Part shown: positions 58,528 through 64,000 of the stretch, in pieces | How positions within the stretch are numbered: position 1 is the stretch's first letter | How the letters are laid out: each line of letters starts with the position of its first letter | From: Pseudomonas poae | GTDB lineage: Bacteria; Pseudomonadota; Gammaproteobacteria; Pseudomonadales; Pseudomonadaceae | Length of the DNA stretch: 64,000 bases | Direction of reading: 5' to 3' | Assembly (NCBI GenBank): GCA_004000515.1 | Contig: CP034537.1 | Location: forward strand, 6,593,501-6,657,500 | The notes under the pieces: model-generated | The model's input: the letters and a program-made list of their open reading frames with translations, nothing else | Told to the model about the DNA's origin: nothing | Database searches by the model: none | Translations under genes and position numbers: made by a program

Positions 58528-61500
58528 GACCTTGCTTCCTTGTGCCGCCCCAGGCGTTGGGACGCCCGGTCGAGCCAGAGGTAAATCACCGGGGTGGTGT
58601 AAAGCGTCAGCACCTGGCTGAGCAACAACCCGCCAATAATCGAGATGCCCAAGGGGCGACGCAGTTCAGAGCCATAGCCGGTGCCGAGCACCAGCGGCAG
58701 TGCGCCAAGGATCGCCGCCAAGGTGGTCATCATGATCGGCCGAAAGCGGATCAGGCAGGCGCGGCGAATCGCTTCCTTGGCGGTCAGGCCAAACTCGCGC
58801 CGTTCGGTGATGGCGAAGTCGATCATCATGATCGCGTTCTTCTTCACGATGCCGATCAACAGGATCACCCCCACCAGCGCGATGATCGACAGCTCGGTGC
58901 CGGTCAGCAGCAAGGCGATCAACGCCCCGACACCTGCCGAGGGCAGCGTGGAGAGGATCGTCAGCGGATGCATCAGGTTCTCGTAGAGGATGCCCAGCAC
59001 GACGTACACCGAGAGCAGCGCCGCGACAATCAGCAACGGCTCGCTGGCCACCGAGGACTGGAACACCTGGGCCGTCCCGGCAAACTGTCCGGTGATGCTG
59101 GCGGGCATGCGCAGCTGTTTCACTGCATCGTCCACCAACGCCGTGGCTTGGCCGATCGAGGTGCCAGGCGCCAGGTTGAACGAGACCGTCACCGCCGGAA
59201 AGGTGCCTTGGTGACTGATGGAAATGGCCGTGCGCGCGACCGCGTTATCTGCCAGCGCAGACAGCGGTACCAAGGCCGCCGGGCTGGCCAGGTTTGGCGC
59301 GGCGGTGCTGCCTTTGCTCGACACCGCCTGGCTGCCGGTGGGCACATAAATACCTTTGAGCGCTGACGGATCGGCCCAGTATTCGGGCGCGATTTCCATC
59401 ACCACGTGGTACTGGTTGGCCGCGCGGTAGAGGGTCGAAACCTGGCGCTGGCCGAACGCGTCGTACAGCGTCTGGTCCACCGCCGACATGCCCACGCCGA
59501 GCCGCGCCGCCGTGTCGCGGTTGACCTGCACATTGGCCAGCAGGCTGTTGTCCTGCTGGTCGGTATTCAGGTCGGTCAGTTGCGGCAGCTTGTGCAGCAC
59601 CGCCACCACCTTGGGCACCCATTCATCCAGGGACTGCTGGTCGTCGGCGGTCAGCGTGTACTGATACTGCGCGCCGCTTTGCCGCCCGCCCACGGTGATG
59701 TCCTGGGCCGCCTGCAAAAACAGCTTGGTGCCCGGCAAGTCGCCGAGGGTGCGGCGGATCTGGCCGATCACCTCGGTGGCGCTGTCCTTGCGTTGGTCGA
59801 TGGGCTTGAGCAACACGAACATCTGCGCACTGTTGACCGCCCCACCGCCACCACCACCGACAAACCCCGCCGCCGTTTCCACGTTGGGGTTTTGCATGAC
59901 CTTGTGGTTGATCGCGGTGAAGTCCTTCTGCATCGCCCCGTAGGAAATGCTCTGCGCCGCCAGGATACTGCCCTGCAAGCGCCCGGTGTCTTCCTGGGGA
60001 AAGAAGCCCTTGGGCACCAACACGTACAGCACGCCCGCCAGCACAATCACCAGCACCGTCACAAAACCCATCAGGATCGAGTGGTCGATCACCCAGCCCA
60101 AGGTGCGGTCGTAGAAACGATGAAAGCGCGAGTCCGGGTGCTCGTTGCCCTCGCGAATGTCCTTGGGCGCGCGCAGCAATACGCTGGCAAGCATCGGCGT
60201 GACCGTCAGCGAGATCACCATCGAAATCACGATGGCCACCGACAACGACACCGAGAACTCGCGAAACAGCCGCCCGACGATCCCGCCCATCAACAACAGC
60301 GGAATAAACACCGCCACCAGCGACACGCTGATGGTCAGCACGGTGAACCCGACTTCCTTGGTGCCCGCCAGTGCCGCCTGCACTCGGCTTTCGCCTTTCT
60401 CCAGGTGACGCATGATGTTTTCCACCACGACGATGGCGTCATCCACCACAAAGCCGGTGGAAATGGTCAGCGCCATCAGCGACAGGTTATTCAGGCTGTA
60501 GCCCAGGAAATACATGGCACCAAAGGTGCCGAGCAACGACAACGGCACCACAATTGCCGGCACCAGGGTGCTGCGCCAATCACGGAAGAAGCCGAACGTC
60601 ACCAGGGTCACCAGCAGGATCGACGCCAGCAACGTCACTTCTACGTCATGCAGCGACGCGCGGATGGTGGTGGTGCGGTCCATCAGCAGGTCGAGCTTGA
60701 TCGAAGCCGGGATCGAACTTTGCAGAAACGGCAACGAAGCCTTCACTGCATCCACCGTGTCGATCACGTTGGCGCCCGGCTGCTTGAACACCACCAGCAA
60801 CACCGCCGGCTTGCCATTGGACAAGCCGAAGTTGCGCAGGTCCTGCACGTCTTCACGCACATAGCCGAGGTCGGCGATATGGATCAGGTCGCCGTTGTTC
60901 TTCTTGACCACCAACGGACCGTAATCGTTGGGGTTAAGCAGTTGGTCATTGGCGCCGATGCCATAGGAACGGTCACCCACTGCCACATTGCCCTTGGGCA
61001 GGTTGGCGTTGGATGCGCTGATCACCTGGCGCACTTGCTCCAGGCTGACACCGTATTGGTTGAGCCGGTCCGGGTTGAGTTCGATACGCACCGCCGGCAG
61101 CGCACCGCCGCCCACCGTCACATCGCCGACGCCAGTGGTCTGCAACAGGCGCTGCTCCAGCACGGTCGAGGCGGCGTCATACATCTGCCCCGGTGTGGCG
61201 CTGTCGGAGGTCAGGCTGATAATCAGAATCGGCGAGTCGGCCGGGTTGACCTTGCGGTAGGTCGGGTTGCCGGAGAGGTCGCTGGGCAAGTTGCTGCGCG
61301 CCGCGTTGATCGCCGCCTGTACATCCCGCGCCGCGCCGTCGATGTCGCGGCTGAGGTCAAACTGCATGGTGATGCGGGTCGAGCCCAAGCTGCTGGCGGA
61401 AGTCATCTGCGTGACCCCGGCAATCTGCCCGAACTGGCGCTCCAGCGGCGTGGCCACTGAACTGGCGACGGTGGTCGGGTCGGCGCCGGGTAACGAGGCG

Positions 61501-61643
61501 CTGACGCTGATGGTCGGGAAGTCCACTTCCGGCAGTGGCGCCACCGGCAGCAAGTTGAAGGCCAATATGCCAAACAAGGCGAGTCCCGCTGCCAGCAACG
61601 TGGTTGCAATCGGGCGATGGATAAACGGCGCACTCAGGTTCAT
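58524..61643 (-). CDS. muxC: RND efflux permease, MuxC/MdtC type
   Basis: 1039 residues from MNLSAPFIHRPIATTLLAAGL (61643). Twelve helices with two large periplasmic loops; proton-relay Asp residues in GFVVDDAIVVVENIMRH of TM4, ALSVAIVISMVISLTVTPML, and GVILLIGIVKKNAIMMIDFA in TM11. Works with MuxB as a heteromultimer in MuxABC-OpmB/MdtABC systems exporting novobiocin, aminocoumarins and beta-lactams among others in P. aeruginosa. Frame intact. Confidence 0.9.
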   Translation of the reverse strand: MNLSAPFIHRPIATTLLAAGLALFGILAFNLLPVAPLPEVDFPTISVSASLPGADPTTVASSVATPLERQFGQIAGVTQMTSASSLGSTRITMQFDLSRDIDGAARDVQAAINAARSNLPSDLSGNPTYRKVNPADSPILIISLTSDSATPGQMYDAASTVLEQRLLQTTGVGDVTVGGGALPAVRIELNPDRLNQYGVSLEQVRQVISASNANLPKGNVAVGDRSYGIGANDQLLNPNDYGPLVVKKNNGDLIHIADLGYVREDVQDLRNFGLSNGKPAVLLVVFKQPGANVIDTVDAVKASLPFLQSSIPASIKLDLLMDRTTTIRASLHDVEVTLLASILLVTLVTFGFFRDWRSTLVPAIVVPLSLLGTFGAMYFLGYSLNNLSLMALTISTGFVVDDAIVVVENIMRHLEKGESRVQAALAGTKEVGFTVLTISVSLVAVFIPLLLMGGIVGRLFREFSVSLSVAIVISMVISLTVTPMLASVLLRAPKDIREGNEHPDSRFHRFYDRTLGWVIDHSILMGFVTVLVIVLAGVLYVLVPKGFFPQEDTGRLQGSILAAQSISYGAMQKDFTAINHKVMQNPNVETAAGFVGGGGGGAVNSAQMFVLLKPIDQRKDSATEVIGQIRRTLGDLPGTKLFLQAAQDITVGGRQSGAQYQYTLTADDQQSLDEWVPKVVAVLHKLPQLTDLNTDQQDNSLLANVQVNRDTAARLGVGMSAVDQTLYDAFGQRQVSTLYRAANQYHVVMEIAPEYWADPSALKGIYVPTGSQAVSSKGSTAAPNLASPAALVPLSALADNAVARTAISISHQGTFPAVTVSFNLAPGTSIGQATALVDDAVKQLRMPASITGQFAGTAQVFQSSVASEPLLIVAALLSVYVVLGILYENLMHPLTILSTLPSAGVGALIALLLTGTELSIIALVGVILLIGIVKKNAIMMIDFAITERREFGLTAKEAIRRACLIRFRPIMMTTLAAILGALPLVLGTGYGSELRRPLGISIIGGLLLSQVLTLYTTPVIYLWLDRASQRLGRHKEARS

Positions 61644-61647
61644 CGCA

Positions 61648-64000
61648 TCATTCCACGGCCGCTTGGCGACGGCTGAAACGCTCACCGAGGTTGTGCATGG
61701 CGAGGAAGATCACCGGTGTGGAAAACAACGTGAGCAACTGGCTCAGCAACAGCCCGCCGATGATTGCGATGCCCAGCGGGTGGCGCAGCTCAGAACCAAT
61801 CCCCGTGCCCAACGCCAACGGCACCGCACCAAACAGCGAGGCCATGCTGGTCATCAGGATCGGCCGGAACCGCAGCTCCGCCGCCTGGCGAATCGCGTCC
61901 ACCGGGCTCAAGCCTTGCTCACGCAGCAGCTCCAGGGCGAAGTCGACCATCATGATGCCGTTCTTCATGACGATGCCGATCAGCAGCACGATGCCGATCA
62001 AGCCGATGATGTCGAATTGCGTGCCGGTGATCAGCAGCGCCAGCAACGCGCCGAGCGCTGCCGACAGCAAGGTCGAGAGGATCGTCACCGGGTGCACGAA
62101 ACTCTCATACAAAATCCCCAGCATCAGGTACACCACCACAATCGCCGCCAATACCAGGAACACCTGGTTGGACAGCGACGCCTGGAATGTGGCCGCCGCG
62201 CCTTCAAGGTTGGCCTGTACCGACAGCGGCAAGCCAACCTTGGCCTCGATGTCCTGCAGGCGCGTGACCGCAGCGCCCAACGTCTGCCCGGGTGCCAGGT
62301 TGAACGACACATCGGCGTAGGGGAATTGCCCCAGGCGGTTGATGGTGACCGGCGCACGCACTACGTCCATGGTCGCCATGCTCGACAACGGCGCCACCCC
62401 GCCGCCGGGAATATCCACGTACAAACCCGTGAGCAAATCCGGCAGGTTGTGCGGCGGATGGTCGGTGGCGATCACCACGTGGTACTGGTTGAGCTGGGTG
62501 TAGATGGTCGACACCTGGCGCTGGCCGAAGGCGTCGTACAGCACATCGTCGATAGCCTGTGGGGTAATGCCCAGGCGTGAAGCGGTAGCGCGGTCGAAGG
62601 TCAGTTTGATCTGGTTGCCGAACTGCATGGCCTGGCTTTGCACGTCGGTGAACATCGGGTCTTGCTTGATCGCCGCCAGCAGTTTGGTGGTCCATTGCTC
62701 CAGCTCATCCGGGTCGGTGGCTTGCAGGCCCAGGCGGTAGCTGGTGGTGGACACCGTGGCGTCCAGGGTCAGGTCCTGCACCGAGTGCAGGTACAGGCGG
62801 ATGCCGGCGTCGTCGGCGTTGGCATCCGCGAGGCGGCGGATCACAGCGGTGCTGCTGTCACGTTCGCCGCGTGGCTTGAGATTGATCAGCAGGTTGCCTT
62901 GGTTGATGGTGGGGTTGGTCTGGTCGATCCCGACGAACGACGACAGGCTCTGCACCGCCGGGTCCTTGAGGATGCGCGCGGCCAGGCGTTGTTGCTCCAC
63001 CTGCATCTGCTGGAACGAGATGGTTGGTGAAGCCTGGGAGATACCCTGGATCAGGCCGGTGTCCTGGTCGGGGAAAAAGCCCTTCGGCATGATCACCAAC
63101 GTGAACAAGGTCAGCGCGGCGGTAAGCACCACCGAGATCAGCGTGAGGGTGCGGTGTGCCAATACCCAGTCCAGACCGCGGACGTAATGGCGGTTGATAC
63201 GGTCGAAGAAATCTGGTCGGCGCTCTTCATGTTTAGACTTGAGCATGCGCGCGCACATCATCGGCGTCAGCGTCAGCGAAATCACCGCCGAAATCACAAT
63301 GGTCACCGCCACCGTCATGGCGAACTCCCGGAACAACCGCCCGACCACATCGCCCATGAACAACAACGGGATCATCACCGCGATCAGCGCGATGGACAGC
63401 GAAATGATGGTGAAGCCGATCTGCTCCGCGCCTTTGAGCGCCGCCTGTAACGGCGTGTCGCCGGCCTCCAGGTAACGGGTGATGTTTTCGATCATCACGA
63501 TCGCGTCATCCACCACGAACCCGATGGCGATGGTCAACGCCATCAGCGTCAGGTTGTTGAGGGAAAAGCCCAGCGCGTAGGCCACTGCCAACGTGCCAAT
63601 CAACGTCAGCGGGATGGTGACGGCGGGAATGATAGTCGCCGGGATATTGCGCAGGAAAATGAAGATCACGATGACGACCAACAGGATCGCCAGGCCCAGT
63701 TCGTACTGCACATCGGTCACTGAGGCGCGGATGGTCTGGGTGCGGTCGGTCAGCACCGCGACCTTCAGGGTACCCGGCAAGCTGGCACGCAATTTGGGCA
63801 GCAGTTGTTGCACCCGGTCGACTACCTGGATCACGTTGGCGCCAGGTTGACGCTGGATATTCAGCACGATGGACGGCGTGTCGTTTGTCCAGGCGGCCTG
63901 GCGTGGGTTCTCCGGGCCTTGGGTGGAACTGGCGATCTGCGACAGGCGAATCGGCGCGCCGTTCTTGTAGGCGATCACCAGGTCGCGGTATTCCTCGGCC
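61648..64000 (-). CDS. muxB: RND efflux permease, MuxB/MdtB type, N-terminus outside window
   Basis: About 784 C-terminal residues are visible; the frame is open to the window edge (AEEYRDLVIAYKNGAPIRLSQIAS). It starts within the first periplasmic loop. TM4 motif IGFVVDDAIVMIENITRYLE, then SLTLTPMMCARML, FGQRQVSTIYTQLNQYHVV and IVLLIGIVMKNGIMMVDFA. The stop lies 4 bp before the muxC start, so the order muxB-muxC-opmB is one operon; muxA would be upstream outside the window. Confidence 0.9.
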   Translation of the reverse strand, partial: AEEYRDLVIAYKNGAPIRLSQIASSTQGPENPRQAAWTNDTPSIVLNIQRQPGANVIQVVDRVQQLLPKLRASLPGTLKVAVLTDRTQTIRASVTDVQYELGLAILLVVIVIFIFLRNIPATIIPAVTIPLTLIGTLAVAYALGFSLNNLTLMALTIAIGFVVDDAIVMIENITRYLEAGDTPLQAALKGAEQIGFTIISLSIALIAVMIPLLFMGDVVGRLFREFAMTVAVTIVISAVISLTLTPMMCARMLKSKHEERRPDFFDRINRHYVRGLDWVLAHRTLTLISVVLTAALTLFTLVIMPKGFFPDQDTGLIQGISQASPTISFQQMQVEQQRLAARILKDPAVQSLSSFVGIDQTNPTINQGNLLINLKPRGERDSSTAVIRRLADANADDAGIRLYLHSVQDLTLDATVSTTSYRLGLQATDPDELEQWTTKLLAAIKQDPMFTDVQSQAMQFGNQIKLTFDRATASRLGITPQAIDDVLYDAFGQRQVSTIYTQLNQYHVVIATDHPPHNLPDLLTGLYVDIPGGGVAPLSSMATMDVVRAPVTINRLGQFPYADVSFNLAPGQTLGAAVTRLQDIEAKVGLPLSVQANLEGAAATFQASLSNQVFLVLAAIVVVYLMLGILYESFVHPVTILSTLLSAALGALLALLITGTQFDIIGLIGIVLLIGIVMKNGIMMVDFALELLREQGLSPVDAIRQAAELRFRPILMTSMASLFGAVPLALGTGIGSELRHPLGIAIIGGLLLSQLLTLFSTPVIFLAMHNLGERFSRRQAAVE

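Noticed and set aside
59406..61460. A plus-strand open frame of about 680 codons opposite muxC, and a similar one at 49001-50881 opposite actP
   Set aside because: His/Arg/Gln-rich shadows of membrane protein genes.

Overview
The window is about 64 kb of a Pseudomonas chromosome, most likely from the P. fluorescens group. The evidence is the GC-rich codon use, the divergent gltA / sdhCDAB-sucAB-lpd-sucCD citrate-cycle locus, a fabAB operon next to a hybrid sensor kinase, a MuxBC-OpmB-type efflux operon, and at least eight inverted REP doublets of the kind common in this group. From memory, the order from the hydrolase/thioesterase/acyl-CoA ligase genes through gpsA, the hybrid kinase, fabA, fabB, an MCP, htpG, brnQ and the TCA genes to gltA follows the P. 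aeruginosa PAO1 stretch around PA1580-PA1622; I could not check this here.

Layout. 1-7.2 kb: an alpha/beta hydrolase (cut by the window edge), an HBM-type chemoreceptor, a MocR regulator, an SDR, a CurA-like reductase and pyrF. 7.4-11.2 kb: an OmpR-type two-component pair, an AI-2E-family membrane protein and a DUF4892 protein. 11.3-17.1 kb: a minus-strand lipid-flavoured run (two hydrolases, a hotdog thioesterase, an acyl-CoA ligase, sixA, DUF4389, gpsA). 17.3-22.3 kb: a three-gene plus-strand operon of TonB-dependent receptor, periplasmic binding protein and hybrid kinase. 22.5-24.3 kb: fabAB. 24.4-34.2 kb: an MCP, OsmC, pirin, dienelactone hydrolase, htpG, two coupled thioesterases, a small lipoprotein, DUF599 and brnQ. 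34.6-47.7 kb: the TCA locus with gltA divergent. 47.7-49.2 kb: an IS481-family element inserted in one arm of a REP palindrome. 49.2-57 kb: actP-yjcH, a glycine-betaine-type binding protein, a GH17 membrane protein, a small membrane protein and a coupled hydrolase-MlaA pair. 57.1-64 kb: opmB-muxC-muxB (muxB cut by the window edge).

A property of the sequence itself matters for any reader: about 25 single-base indels, nearly all in short homopolymers and mostly missing bases, break genes that should be intact, including fabA, fabB, sdhA, brnQ and the kinases. In each case the protein continues at once in another frame, so I annotate these as whole genes and read the breaks as probable sequencing or assembly errors. 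No rRNA, tRNA, CRISPR array or prophage was recognised.

The most interesting locus is the receptor / periplasmic protein / hybrid-kinase operon. Its kinase looks like the one called PA1611 in P. aeruginosa, which is reported to act on RetS, so the two upstream genes may supply an envelope signal to the Gac/Rsm switch. Other notable structures are hairpin-rich spacers inside the suc operon, paired terminal repeats and a start-codon hairpin in the IS481 element, and a translationally coupled lipase-like / MlaA pair.
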